A stretch of DNA of 64,000 bases from Anaeromusa acidaminophila DSM 3853. GTDB taxonomy: Bacteria > Bacillota > Negativicutes > Anaeromusales > Anaeromusaceae. Position 1 is the stretch's first letter; each line of letters starts with the position of its first letter. The DNA is taken from contig NZ_KB894588.1 of the NCBI RefSeq assembly GCF_000374545.1, forward strand, positions 100,911 to 164,910. Reading direction: 5' to 3'. Under the pieces are notes generated by a model, which was not told the DNA's origin, searched no databases, and saw only the letters and a list, made by a program, of their open reading frames with translations. This document shows positions 34,089 to 43,161 of the stretch, one piece after another. The position numbers and the translations under genes were made by a program.

Positions 34089-34907
34089 TTACTCAGTTTG
34101 CTTCCGATCTTGCGCTTCAATAATGGATACAAACACGTCCTCCAACGATGGCCTAATTACTTTAGAATCCATACCTTCCAACGGGATACTTTGCGCAGCA
34201 ATATGCTGATTTTTCAGCTCGTCCGGCGTGCCTATCGCCACCAGCTCGCCCCGATAAATCATAGCCAGACGATCACAATATTCAGCTTCATCCATATAAT
34301 GCGTGGTAACAAAAACAGTAACCCCTTCGCCCGCCAGATGATAAATTAAATCCCAAAAATTGCGCCGCGAAATGGGGTCTACCCCTGAGGTCGGTTCATC
34401 CAAAAACAGTACTTGCGGCTGATGCAAAAGAGAACACCCCAGTGCCAGACGCTGCCTCCAGCCTCCCGCCAAGGTAGACGTGTAGCTATTGCGTTGCTCC
34501 TTCAACCCAGCCATTTTAAGCACCCATTCCTTGCGTTCTTGCTTTCGCGCCGCCGGAAGCTCATAGATACCGCTATAAAAATCAATATTTTCTTCCACGG
34601 TGAGATCTTCGTAAAGCGAAAATTTTTGCGACATATAGCCGATATTGGCTTTAATTTCCTCTGCCTGGCGAAATACATCCAAACCGATTACCTGAGCCTT
34701 GCCGGACGTAGGCAAAATAATGCCGCACAGCATGCGAATGGTAGTCGATTTCCCTGCGCCATTGGGTCCAAGAAAGCCAAAAACCTCTCCCTTTTTCACC
34801 CGAAAGGATACATTATTGACAGCCGTAAAACTGCCATAACGCTTTACCAAGTTTTCAACAATTACAGCATATTCCGAGTCATTGCGGCTGTCCTCCACTT
34901 CATTCAC
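34089..34907 (-). CDS. ABC exporter ATP-binding protein, second
   Basis: About 272 residues. Walker A GPNGAGKST, signature LAGGWRQRL (replacing LSGGQ), Walker B VLFLDEPTSGVDP, switch FVTTHYMDEAEYCD and a C-terminal LEDVFVSIIE typical of export ATPases. Corresponds to the second half of E. coli YbhF, where both ATPase domains are one protein. Start placed at GTG 34907, preceded by GGGAG; it overlaps the upstream ATPase by 8 bases. ATG 34943 is the alternative. Confidence 0.86.
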   Translation of the reverse strand: MNEVEDSRNDSEYAVIVENLVKRYGSFTAVNNVSFRVKKGEVFGFLGPNGAGKSTTIRMLCGIILPTSGKAQVIGLDVFRQAEEIKANIGYMSQKFSLYEDLTVEENIDFYSGIYELPAARKQERKEWVLKMAGLKEQRNSYTSTLAGGWRQRLALGCSLLHQPQVLFLDEPTSGVDPISRRNFWDLIYHLAGEGVTVFVTTHYMDEAEYCDRLAMIYRGELVAIGTPDELKNQHIAAQSIPLEGMDSKVIRPSLEDVFVSIIEAQDRKQTE

Positions 34908-35832
34908 CACTTTCTCCCGTCGTAAGCATCGAAATAAACACATCCTCCAAGGAAGGCGTTATCACTGTCACTTCCCCTTGAATGTCTAACTCACGCAATT
35001 TCTCCTTAACGTCCGCCTCGACCTGTTCCGCTTCTCCCATGGCAACCAAGTGAATCTTATTACCGAACAACCCGGCCGACCGAGGCTGCATAGCCGCTTT
35101 GAGCAGCGGCAATACGGTTCTGGGCGCACTGCAGCGTATTTCCAGCAAGACGCCGCCCATCTTGGCTTTGATTTCCGCCGGCTTGCCTGCCAAAATCAAT
35201 TGACCTTTGTGCAAGAGACCGACGCGGTCACAGCGTTCCGCTTCGTCAAGATACGATGTAGAAACAAAAATCGTCACTTTATCTTCGAGAAGCTTATATA
35301 AAATGCGCCAAAAATCACGCCGCGACATCGGGTCCACGCCGTTTGTCGGTTCATCCAAAAGCAGCACCTTCGGCGTATGCACAAGAGCGCAGGCAAGGGC
35401 CAGTTTTTGCTTCATGCCGCCGGATAAATTCCGCGCCTGTCGGTCGCGAAAAGCCGTCATATTGCTGAACGCCAGCAATTCCGGGATTTTTTCTTTGCGT
35501 ACTGCTTGGGAAACATTATACAAATCCGCATAAAAATCAATATTCTCTTGCACCGTCAAATCAAGATACAACCCAAAGCGCTGCGGCATATAACTAATGT
35601 GATTTCGGAGCGCTTCGACATCGTTTAGCGTATGAAAACCACACACCCAGGCTTCTCCTGCGCTTGGCGCCAAAAGGCCCGCTAAAAGCCTCATGATGGT
35701 CGTCTTCCCCGCTCCGTCAGGCCCTAACAACCCAAAAATCTCGCCTTCCTGCACAGCAAGAGTCAACTGGTTCACAGCGATGACTCCGCCAAATTTTTGC
35801 GTCACCTCGTGCATCCTAATTGCATCCATCAT
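34900..35832 (-). CDS. ABC exporter ATP-binding protein, first
   Basis: 310 residues. Walker A GPDGAGKTT, signature LSGGMKQKL, Walker B VLLLDEPTNGVDP, switch FVSTSYLDEAERCD, and a C-terminal extension ending ITPSLEDVFISML. Corresponds to the first half of YbhF. Its ATG overlaps the end of the HlyD-like gene. Confidence 0.9.
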   Translation of the reverse strand: MMDAIRMHEVTQKFGGVIAVNQLTLAVQEGEIFGLLGPDGAGKTTIMRLLAGLLAPSAGEAWVCGFHTLNDVEALRNHISYMPQRFGLYLDLTVQENIDFYADLYNVSQAVRKEKIPELLAFSNMTAFRDRQARNLSGGMKQKLALACALVHTPKVLLLDEPTNGVDPMSRRDFWRILYKLLEDKVTIFVSTSYLDEAERCDRVGLLHKGQLILAGKPAEIKAKMGGVLLEIRCSAPRTVLPLLKAAMQPRSAGLFGNKIHLVAMGEAEQVEADVKEKLRELDIQGEVTVITPSLEDVFISMLTTGESGE

Positions 35833-36828
35833 TTATTCTCCATTCAAGAGAATTTGCGCATCCGCCGGCATCCCTGGTTTTAGCTCATAGGCTTCATTGG
35901 CAATAGAAATCTTAACGCGATACACCAGTTTAACCCGTTCTTCGGCGGTTTGGATATTTTTCGGTGTAAATTCCGCTTCCGAGGCGATAAAACTGATCTG
36001 GCCCTGATATTTTTTCCCTGGATACGTGTCGACAGTCACGACGACCGGCTGCCCAAGCTTTACCTTGCCCAAGTCGGTTTCAGAAATATAGGCTTTTAGC
36101 CAAACCTGACCTAATTCGCCAAGGGTGACTACCGCCGTGCCCGGAGCTACATATTCGCCTGCTTCAATATTTTTGGATAAAACAAAGCCGTCTACAGGCG
36201 CGATAATCTGGGAATAGCCAAGACGAGTCTGCGCTAAATTCAACACCTGTTTACTTTGTTCCACCTTGGCTGCGGCCAATGCAATCTCTTCCTGCCGGGG
36301 ACCTTCCACAAGCAGACTAAGTTGCTGCGCTGCTTGGTCGCTGCGGGCGTTTGCCGTAGCATAGGCAGTGCGGCTCCGGTCCAACTGCTGTTCGGCTATG
36401 GCTCCTTGCGCATATAACTGCTGCGTGCGGCGATAATCCGTAGCCGCATTTTCCTTGTCCGCCTCAGCGCTGCGCAAAACTGCCTGCGCTGCTGAAATAT
36501 CTTGCACCCTCGAGCCATTGTTCAATTGCGTCAGCATTGCTTGCGCCGCAAGAAGCTGAGCCTTCGCGTTAGCCACATCCAATTCCAGATCGGCCTGCTC
36601 CAAAGCAGCGATAGGTTGTCCCTTTTTCACTTTTTCGCCTTCGTCCACAAAGCGCTGCGCCACATGTCCGGCTATTTTAAAGCCCACCCCGACTGTTGTT
36701 GTTTCAATATTGCCGGAAACCTTAATACTGTTGGGATCGCTCTGTTTCTTAAAGCACAAAGAATATACACCTGCAGCAATTAGACCTACAAGCAGCAGAA
36801 GCAGTAACACCTTTAGTCTCTTTTTCAT
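35833..36828 (-). CDS. HlyD-family membrane fusion protein of ABC efflux pump
   Basis: 331 residues. N-terminal anchor (VLLLLLLVGLIAAGVYSL), biotinyl-lipoyl halves (GFKIAGHVAQRFVDEGEKVKKGQPIAALEQADLE and QIIAPVDGFVLSKNIEAGEYVAPG), a coiled-coil hairpin about 90-200, and the TDLGKVKLGQPVVVTVDTYPGKKYQGQI barrel. Bridges the ABC permeases to an outer membrane exit duct, which is not encoded here. First gene of the operon; the TetR operator lies upstream. Confidence 0.9.
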   Translation of the reverse strand: MKKRLKVLLLLLLVGLIAAGVYSLCFKKQSDPNSIKVSGNIETTTVGVGFKIAGHVAQRFVDEGEKVKKGQPIAALEQADLELDVANAKAQLLAAQAMLTQLNNGSRVQDISAAQAVLRSAEADKENAATDYRRTQQLYAQGAIAEQQLDRSRTAYATANARSDQAAQQLSLLVEGPRQEEIALAAAKVEQSKQVLNLAQTRLGYSQIIAPVDGFVLSKNIEAGEYVAPGTAVVTLGELGQVWLKAYISETDLGKVKLGQPVVVTVDTYPGKKYQGQISFIASEAEFTPKNIQTAEERVKLVYRVKISIANEAYELKPGMPADAQILLNGE

Positions 36829-36865
36829 GCCGGCGCCCCCATATCATAAATAAAATCGTTTTTTG

Positions 36866-36885
36866 TGAATGTGAATTCACTTTCA
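36866..36885. promoter_or_regulatory. Candidate TetR operator upstream of the efflux operon
   Basis: TGAATGTGAATTCACTTTCA, a 20-base near-perfect palindrome with only the central-arm A/T pairs broken, lies 38-57 bases before the HlyD-like start. This is the usual size and symmetry for a TetR operator, and the operon ends with a TetR gene. Confidence 0.6.
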
Positions 36886-37055
36886 TTTTAACATGTGCAT
36901 TAGGAGATAACAAGGCTAAATATATACCGCCGTTTATACCACATAATCTCGAAAACTTCTTTCGCGTTTTTCGTGTATTTCGCGGTTCGTCAGCAATGTC
37001 TCTCGAAGGTAATTTCCAACCGCAAAAATCGCGAAATTATACAAAGGGATCCCAC

Positions 37056-37102
37056 CCAAAATCTAAAGCCGGCTAAAACGCTTCTGTTGCGCTCCGCCGG
37101 CT
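37056..37102 (-). terminator. Probable terminator after the CGGC gene
   Basis: Minus strand AGCCGGC...GCCGGCTTT (37102 to 37064) followed by AGATTTTGG. The 7-pair GC-rich stem has a long loop and a modest U-tract. It separates this pair of genes from the efflux operon promoter; the remaining 36890-37055 stretch holds no further feature I can support. Confidence 0.5.
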
Positions 37103-37131
37103 CCGTTTTTTCATATTCTCTTGCTACTTAC

Positions 37132-37479
37132 CTACTGTTTTCCAGACTTTCTTGCCGCACAAATTGTGTTGGTATCTTCTTGTCCATGCGTATATCCCAC
37201 AACGGTAAAATGTTCCGATAACGCCTCGGCCACTGCTTTATAATTAGGATCTTTCTTTCTCATACAAGAAGACAGATGAATCACATCCACTTCTTTTTTT
37301 CGCAAGGTTTCTATCTTTTTCGCCAAGTCTCCGCCGTTATGCGTCAATGACAGCAATTCCACGTTTTCCATATCCCGATACCGTTCAAAAGCGTCCTCTC
37401 TTTGAAAAAAAGCGTTTAGACAGCCACCTACGGTACAACGCTCCATAGTTTCTTCGCGCACAAGAATAGCAATTTTCAT
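37132..37479 (-). CDS. CGGC domain protein (putative metal-binding)
   Basis: 115 residues. MKIAILVREETMERCTVGGCLNAFFQREDAFERY has the spaced CxxxxC pair of the CGGC family, followed by LLSLTHNGGDLAKKIETLRKKEVDVIHLSSCM, where His and Cys are also conserved. The family is proposed to bind metal; function unknown. It follows an HD-domain gene by 24 bases. Confidence 0.8.
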   Translation of the reverse strand: MKIAILVREETMERCTVGGCLNAFFQREDAFERYRDMENVELLSLTHNGGDLAKKIETLRKKEVDVIHLSSCMRKKDPNYKAVAEALSEHFTVVGYTHGQEDTNTICAARKSGKQ

Positions 37480-37503
37480 CGTATATCCGCTCCCTTTCTT
37501 TTG

Positions 37504-38016
37504 TTACTGCAAAAACGTTCTTTTCGCCAAGTTTTTGCCTGTAACGGTTTTAAAATTCTTCTCGATCATGGCTGCAAGAGCCTGCTGGTTTTGAGCCAAG
37601 CTTTCTTCTTCGATATTTACAAACAAATCCGCTTCCCAAATGATTTGAAAATCTAGACCGTCATTTTTGCTCGCCGTATGATGGCCGCCTATAATATAGC
37701 AAACCCGGTCTGTAACTGCCGGTTCTGCGCCGCGTCGCTCCATCATGCGGCGCGCCAGGGGCGGTCCTTCGATTTCTTGATAAGTCCCTGCGGCAGATTG
37801 GTATTTTTGCTCTGCTGTTTTAATCCCCACATCATGCAAAAGCGCCGTAATCGTCACGACATCCCTTATAGACCCTTGGATATTTTCACCGTCCATAATC
37901 GTTTCTGCGGTCTTTAAAACCTTGAGCGCATGCTGAATCCGGCGTTCATCCGCTCCGAAGTGTTGCTTCAATTCACTTTTATACGCTTCTTTTATTTCCA
38001 CCCGTTTCACCGCCAT
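37504..38016 (-). CDS. HD-domain phosphohydrolase-like protein
   Basis: 170 residues. HALKVLKTAETI, VVTITALLHDVGIKTAEQK (His-Asp pair), IIGGHHTASKNDGLDFQIIWEADLFVN (further His and Asp ligands) make a complete HD domain, unlike many degenerate ones. Substrate unknown. First of a two-gene unit with the CGGC gene. Confidence 0.8.
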   Translation of the reverse strand: MAVKRVEIKEAYKSELKQHFGADERRIQHALKVLKTAETIMDGENIQGSIRDVVTITALLHDVGIKTAEQKYQSAAGTYQEIEGPPLARRMMERRGAEPAVTDRVCYIIGGHHTASKNDGLDFQIIWEADLFVNIEEESLAQNQQALAAMIEKNFKTVTGKNLAKRTFLQ

Positions 38017-38101
38017 AGTCTTAATATCTTCTTACCCATCCATCGTAACTGGTATTTCCGCCTTGCACCGTGATTTGCATCACGGAGACAACCGTCACAA
38101 C

Positions 38102-38163
38102 AAAAAAAACATGCATACAGCTCGCTGCAGAACGCCTATCCTCCAAGCGAGTTGAATGCATGT
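38102..38163 (-). terminator. Strong terminator after the radical SAM gene
   Basis: Minus strand ACATGCATTCAACTCGCT (38146-38163) pairs with AGCGAGCTGTATGCATGT (38109-38126) over 18 positions with two mismatched or wobble sites, and is followed by TTTTTTTG. The 19-base loop contains GGAGGATAGG. Confidence 0.88.
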
Positions 38164-38195
38164 CTAATACAATAAAGGCCGCTGCGCGTTATCCT

Positions 38196-39320
38196 TTACA
38201 GTTCGAAAAGCTTCGGTTTATAACCGTCTGGCAGCTCCTCTTCCTGCAAAAATTTAAAATCATCATCGTTCAAGATAGGCATAAACAGTTCATATGGCAG
38301 CGTTGAGAATTCGCAGGCGTAATTGCTGGCGCCAAACCACATGCCTGCTTTGCTGCTTAAATTTAAGCTGCGTGCAAATTTTGTGTAGTTCGAGCAGTCA
38401 TGAACCGCCAAGTCCCATTTCTCTTCGTCGGCGATCTTCATAAATTTCAAGGTTAGTTCCCGGCTCCAAATGGGAGATACGTACCCTTGTCTACAGATAT
38501 ACATATTCTCTCCATAATAATTTCCTACGTTATTCTCATTTAAATGCAGCTCTGCACAGTTGATAAAATCAAGGTGCGTCGCAAAAATTGCCTGCTTCTT
38601 CTTGAAAAACGCTGCATAGAATTCCGGAGTCATCGGCGTTTCAATGCCTACTTTTTTAATGTATTTTTTGGCTAGACCAATATTTTCAATTACCTTGTCC
38701 GCGCAGTTTGAAGCGCCTAAGTTAAAGCGGATTTCGTCAAGCCCCGCCTCTCCCAAGGCTTTCAAGGTCTCTTCCGTAGCCAGGGTGCCATTGGTATATA
38801 AATGCTGATGAATGCCCGCTGCCTTAAACTTCTTGATAATGGAATAGTACTCTTCAATTTCCATAAAAGGCTCTAAATATACATAAGAAATACCTGTAGG
38901 CTTTTCATAAATAGAAAGAAGCAAATCAAGATCCTTCTCGTAATACTTTGTGCCTCCAATTTCCCACATGCCTTCGCCCACCGGATGGATGGCGTCTAAT
39001 TCGCCATAGTTATAGCAAAATTTACATTCTAAGTTGCATTTGTTCGTTTTGCGAATAGCGCTCAAACCGGTCCCAAGCAAACAAGAGCGGCATCCTTGAG
39101 GAAATTTATTTTCTTTTCCCACAAAATAAGTTCTATTTTCTAAGGTCTTCAAATTTTTAATTTCCGCCATCAAGTTTTCATTTCTTTGATCTACCGCCGC
39201 TTCAATTTGCGCAAAGGTCGCATAAATAATTTCTTCATGTTTCGTACTGAGTTCCTCTTGCTCCGGTAGTTGCGAGAAATAATCGAACCATATCAATGCA
39301 TCTTGCTTAGAAATTTTCAT
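38196..39320 (-). CDS. Radical SAM protein of unknown function
   Basis: 374 residues. The motif CNLECKFCYNYGELD binds the [4Fe-4S] cluster and SAM; just before it GCRSCLLGTGLSAIRKTNK carries two more cysteines. YLEPFMEIEEYYSIIKKFKAAGIHQHLYTNGTL corresponds to the usual barrel strands. An N-terminal 80-residue helical part is extra. Further cysteines near the C-terminus (ICRQG, HDCSNYT) could hold an auxiliary cluster but no clear SPASM pattern is seen. It stands alone, with its own consensus promoter and terminator, so no pathway can be inferred. Confidence 0.8.
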   Translation of the reverse strand: MKISKQDALIWFDYFSQLPEQEELSTKHEEIIYATFAQIEAAVDQRNENLMAEIKNLKTLENRTYFVGKENKFPQGCRSCLLGTGLSAIRKTNKCNLECKFCYNYGELDAIHPVGEGMWEIGGTKYYEKDLDLLLSIYEKPTGISYVYLEPFMEIEEYYSIIKKFKAAGIHQHLYTNGTLATEETLKALGEAGLDEIRFNLGASNCADKVIENIGLAKKYIKKVGIETPMTPEFYAAFFKKKQAIFATHLDFINCAELHLNENNVGNYYGENMYICRQGYVSPIWSRELTLKFMKIADEEKWDLAVHDCSNYTKFARSLNLSSKAGMWFGASNYACEFSTLPYELFMPILNDDDFKFLQEEELPDGYKPKLFEL

Positions 39321-39384
39321 GTTTTAGCCGCCTATCTATTTAATCTAGTACTTCACTGAATGCTCCCAGTGTGAACACCATTAG

Positions 39385-39413
39385 ATTATACTGGGTTGCA
39401 CGTCTGTTTTCAA
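39385..39413 (-). promoter_or_regulatory. Consensus promoter of the radical SAM gene
   Basis: Minus strand TTGAAA (39408-39413), 17-base spacer, TATAAT (39385-39390). A perfect -10 and good spacing, about 65 bases before the ATG. Confidence 0.7.
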
Positions 39414-42400
39414 TGAAAGCGATCTTCCCTTTTAACGGTTGCCCCAAGAATTGCCGCAACGGCTTCTTCTTCCATAATGGGTTTACTCAGCAGATAGCCT
39501 TGCACATAATCGCAATGACACTGGCTCAACCTGCTTCGTTGCTCCTCGGTTTCAACGCCTTCCGCCACAATGCTAACGCCCAACGTATGCCCCATGTTAA
39601 TGATGGAGTTAACAAATTGAAGTTGCAACTCATCGCAGGCAATGTTATCAACAAAAGACTTATCAATTTTCAGGCAGTTTACCGGTAATTTTCTCAAATA
39701 CGATAAAGAAGAAAAGCCTGTTCCAAAGTCATCCACTGACAATTGAATGCCGCGCTCTTTTAGCTGCTTCAGTTTAAATATACTGCCTTCCATATTGTCG
39801 ATAAATACGCTTTCCGTAACTTCAAGCTCGATTTGCGAAGGCTGAACGCCGTGCGCTTCTAGGGTCTCTACAATAAAAGAAACAAACCCTTCTTCCTTGA
39901 GCTGGCGCGAAGAAATATTCACAGCCACCCGAATATCGCTTCTTCCCATGGCCGCTAGGCGCCTGGCAAAAGAACAAGCACGTTGAAATACCCATTGCCC
40001 CAGCTGCAAAATCAAGCGGCTCCTTTCAGCCAAGGGAATAAATCTCGCCGGGGAGATGCGTCCATGTTCTCTGCTCTCCCAGCGCAGCAACGCTTCTACG
40101 CCAATAATTTTCGTCCCATCCACCGTCCATTGCGGCTGATATTGCAAAAACATCTCTTCTCTCTCTAAAGCAAAGCGCATTGCATTAATCAACATCGTAT
40201 CTTCCGATGTTTTTTCCAATAGGGACGCTTCAAAAACATGCCAGCAATTGCGACCGGTTTCTTTAGCCGCATACATGGCAATGTCCGCCTTTTGCAAAAT
40301 AACTTCAGGCACTAAGCCATGCTGGGGATATTCAACAATGCCGATGCTGGCGGACATTTGAATCTTAGCTTCCCCTAAATCGTATTCCTGGCAGAGCTCT
40401 TTAATCATTTCATCCGCCAACGCCTCCGCCTGCGGAGCCGCTTCTTGCCTAGGATCGACAACAACAAACTCATCGCCGCTAATACGCGCAACAAAGAGCT
40501 CCTCTTTCATACTACGCCGCAGGGTTTCCCCAGCCTGCATAATCACCTTATCTCCCGCCGAATGGCCAAAAGTATCATTTATGGTTTTCAAATCATCCAT
40601 ATCAATAAAATACAAAACGCCTGCTGCTGCTCCTGTACTAACTTTTGCAAACTCCTTTTCAAGATACAAATTTAAATTTACCCGATTAGGCAAGCCAGTT
40701 AGTAAATCAAAAAATGCCATATGGCTAATCTTTTCCTGCGCTTCGGCTCGTTCCAAAGCCAACACCGCCAAATCTGCGAATTGCCGCAACACTTCTGCCG
40801 TCTCTTCTTCCAAGGGGCGCTCCTCGCCAATCCAGCTCGCCGCCAAAACACCTTTAACCGCCCGTCCCTGTTGCAGCGGAATCAAGATAACACTGGAATT
40901 TCGCAAATCTTCTTTTTGAAAAACCTTATTCCACCAGGAATCTTTGATAAATAAAGACTCCCCTGTTTCGTGCATTTTCTTAAGCGGTCCATCATCAGCC
41001 GTAAGAGGCGCCTTAACAGCCTCTTGCGGCATGCCGATTCCATGATGAAGCGTCACCGACGTTCCGGCGTCATTATAAATACCCACAAAGCCGCCTGTCG
41101 CCTGCACCAGTTGCAATGCATTGGCCAGCATTTTCTCCATAAGCACTTCGACATTTTCAACAGGACGAGTCAATAAAGCAGTAGCAGCTCGATACTGCCG
41201 CTCGCGTAATAACAGCTTGTCTTCGGTTTGACAGCGTATACTATTTTCTTCCTGCAAGCGTCGATTTGCCATATCTAATTCGTCATTCATCGCCAGCATC
41301 TCTTCGTTGGCAGCAGTAAGTTCTTCATTAGCAGCAAAAAGTTCTTGCGTTCGCTCCTCTACTTTCTGTTCGAGCATTTCATATGCTTTTTGCAAGTTTT
41401 CTTCCGCTTTTTTTTGCTCCGTAATATCATGCCAAACAAATACATAGTAGCGTTCGTCGCCCATTTCAAATACATCCGCGGAAAAAAGGCCAATCCGAAT
41501 TTCACCGTTTCGTCCACGCCACAAAGTCTCTACCTTGCTTACAGAACGCTCATTTTTGAGCAGCCGCTGAACCTGATGATTTTTTTCTTCCACCCACAGA
41601 CCAAGGGCATCTACTGGCTTTGCCAAAACTTCGTCGCGCTCATAGCCCAATAGTTCAAAAAACGCCTCATTGACCTCAATAAAAGTTCCTGAAGCAAAAC
41701 TTACAATTCCTACTGCATCATCGACATAACGAAAGGCTTTAAAATATTTTTCCTCCGGCCTTGCAAAACGTCTGCTGATAAGAACAATTACAATGGCTCC
41801 AAGAACGACACAAACTAAAGCCGCTAGCAATAAAATGGTATTAAGGGTTACGACCTCAGCGATTACTTCGCTTTCCGGCGCTGAAACTCCCAAAAGCCAG
41901 CGGGCCCCTCCTTGAAGCTCCACAGGCGTCATTACCGTGAAAGTCGGTCTATTCCTTAACGTATACACGCCTTGCACAGGGCCTTCTCCAGCAAGCGCCT
42001 TTGTGAACAATTCCGCTAGCCGTTCGTCTGCTTCAGGAACCCTCTCTACTTCTGTTTGTACCTTGCTGATACGTACCTTGCCATTGATTTCAGGGCGAAC
42101 TGCATGCGCGATAACTACTCCGGACTGATCGGCAATAAAGCCATAACCGCTGTCCATAAAACGAATCGCGCCAACAAGTTCGTTAAGGCTATCGAGGGGC
42201 ATTGTCGCTTGAATAACCGCCTTCACTTCACCATCTACCAGAACCGGGGCGGCAATAGCAATAGACAGCCGTCCAGAGCCTTTGGATACTAACGGTTCGG
42301 AAATAGTAAGCTCTTTCGTTTTAATTGCCTTTAGATAATAGTCACGATCACCTAAATAAGCGGTATCTCCTTGCGCACGAATCACATTCCCTGCAAGATC

Positions 42401-42754
42401 TCCATAGTTAATACCCGTAAACTTATTGTTGCGTTGCAAACTCAAAGCCAGCACCGCTACAATTTCCTGGCGGTTTTGTGGATTCACAATATGCGGGTTT
42501 ACCGCTATATCTTGTACAAAAACCACTAATTCTTTTACAAAAGCGCCAGCGCGTTGCGAATAATCAAGACTAATGGCAGCCGCTGTTTCATTAACGCTTT
42601 TCGATAATGCTTTGTCGGAAAAATAGTAGCTCAAACCAGTTAGCAAACTTAGCGAACCGCACATAAGCGCCAACATAATGAGTAACAGCCGCATCCGTAT
42701 GCTTTTAATGCTAAAAACACCATCATGCTGATGGGAATCTCCTGCTTTTTTCAT
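39410..42754 (-). CDS. Cache-PAS-GAF-GGDEF-EAL signalling protein
   Basis: About 1114 residues. Order: membrane helix, extracytoplasmic dCache sensor (YFSDKALSKSV to GGARWLLGVSAPESEVI), second helix, PAS domain (FKAFRYVDDAVGIVSF), coiled coil (EEKVEERTQELFAANEELTAANEEM), GAF domain, GGDEF domain with SGDEF in ARISGDEFVVV, and EAL domain with GVEALLRWES, a DDFGTGFSSLSYLRKLP loop and LKIDKSFVD. The EAL catalytic residues look intact and the GGDEF site is a permitted variant, so it may make or break c-di-GMP in response to an outside ligand. Start ATG at 42754 follows GGAGAGG; the ATG at 42769 is less likely. Confidence 0.92.
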   Translation of the reverse strand: MKKAGDSHQHDGVFSIKSIRMRLLLIMLALMCGSLSLLTGLSYYFSDKALSKSVNETAAAISLDYSQRAGAFVKELVVFVQDIAVNPHIVNPQNRQEIVAVLALSLQRNNKFTGINYGDLAGNVIRAQGDTAYLGDRDYYLKAIKTKELTISEPLVSKGSGRLSIAIAAPVLVDGEVKAVIQATMPLDSLNELVGAIRFMDSGYGFIADQSGVVIAHAVRPEINGKVRISKVQTEVERVPEADERLAELFTKALAGEGPVQGVYTLRNRPTFTVMTPVELQGGARWLLGVSAPESEVIAEVVTLNTILLLAALVCVVLGAIVIVLISRRFARPEEKYFKAFRYVDDAVGIVSFASGTFIEVNEAFFELLGYERDEVLAKPVDALGLWVEEKNHQVQRLLKNERSVSKVETLWRGRNGEIRIGLFSADVFEMGDERYYVFVWHDITEQKKAEENLQKAYEMLEQKVEERTQELFAANEELTAANEEMLAMNDELDMANRRLQEENSIRCQTEDKLLLRERQYRAATALLTRPVENVEVLMEKMLANALQLVQATGGFVGIYNDAGTSVTLHHGIGMPQEAVKAPLTADDGPLKKMHETGESLFIKDSWWNKVFQKEDLRNSSVILIPLQQGRAVKGVLAASWIGEERPLEEETAEVLRQFADLAVLALERAEAQEKISHMAFFDLLTGLPNRVNLNLYLEKEFAKVSTGAAAGVLYFIDMDDLKTINDTFGHSAGDKVIMQAGETLRRSMKEELFVARISGDEFVVVDPRQEAAPQAEALADEMIKELCQEYDLGEAKIQMSASIGIVEYPQHGLVPEVILQKADIAMYAAKETGRNCWHVFEASLLEKTSEDTMLINAMRFALEREEMFLQYQPQWTVDGTKIIGVEALLRWESREHGRISPARFIPLAERSRLILQLGQWVFQRACSFARRLAAMGRSDIRVAVNISSRQLKEEGFVSFIVETLEAHGVQPSQIELEVTESVFIDNMEGSIFKLKQLKERGIQLSVDDFGTGFSSLSYLRKLPVNCLKIDKSFVDNIACDELQLQFVNSIINMGHTLGVSIVAEGVETEEQRSRLSQCHCDYVQGYLLSKPIMEEEAVAAILGATVKREDRFH

Positions 42755-42769
42755 GCGTATCCTCTCCAT

Positions 42770-43161
42770 TATGCCGTCACTAGTTGTCGGCTTTCATTAC
42801 AAACAAAGAAGACCTTTCTTTCCTAGCTTGCCAGCAATATCTTCTTCGCTACGTATCGTCTACGCTGGCAAACTACTCCCTTTATTGTTACAACTTATAT
42901 GCGCTAGAACAATAAAGCAGATCTGGGGATATCTAAGTGTCTCCGAAAAATCGATTGTAATTATTATTTGATTCTTTTTTCTTTTCTGAAATTCCTGCAT
43001 TGCAACCATAATGTACTTACTATCAATGAATACCAGCCAAGCACTACTAGCCATTATATTGAGCCAAAATCAAAATCGTGTTACCATTTGCATAGTGTAG
43101 CCTTAATAAATTCATGCGTTAACCACTATAGAAAAGTATCGAAAACATAGGAGTGTCTTTT
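42770..43161. other. Intergenic region between divergent genes
   Basis: About 390 bases, AT-rich, separating the GGDEF-EAL gene (minus) from the DMT permease gene (plus). Room for both promoters; I see no convincing ORF, repeat or structured RNA. Confidence 0.5.

Noticed and set aside
42860..43054. 64-codon open frame in the 42.8-43.1 kb gap
   Set aside because: No ribosome site, no recognisable sequence, AT-rich intergenic DNA.
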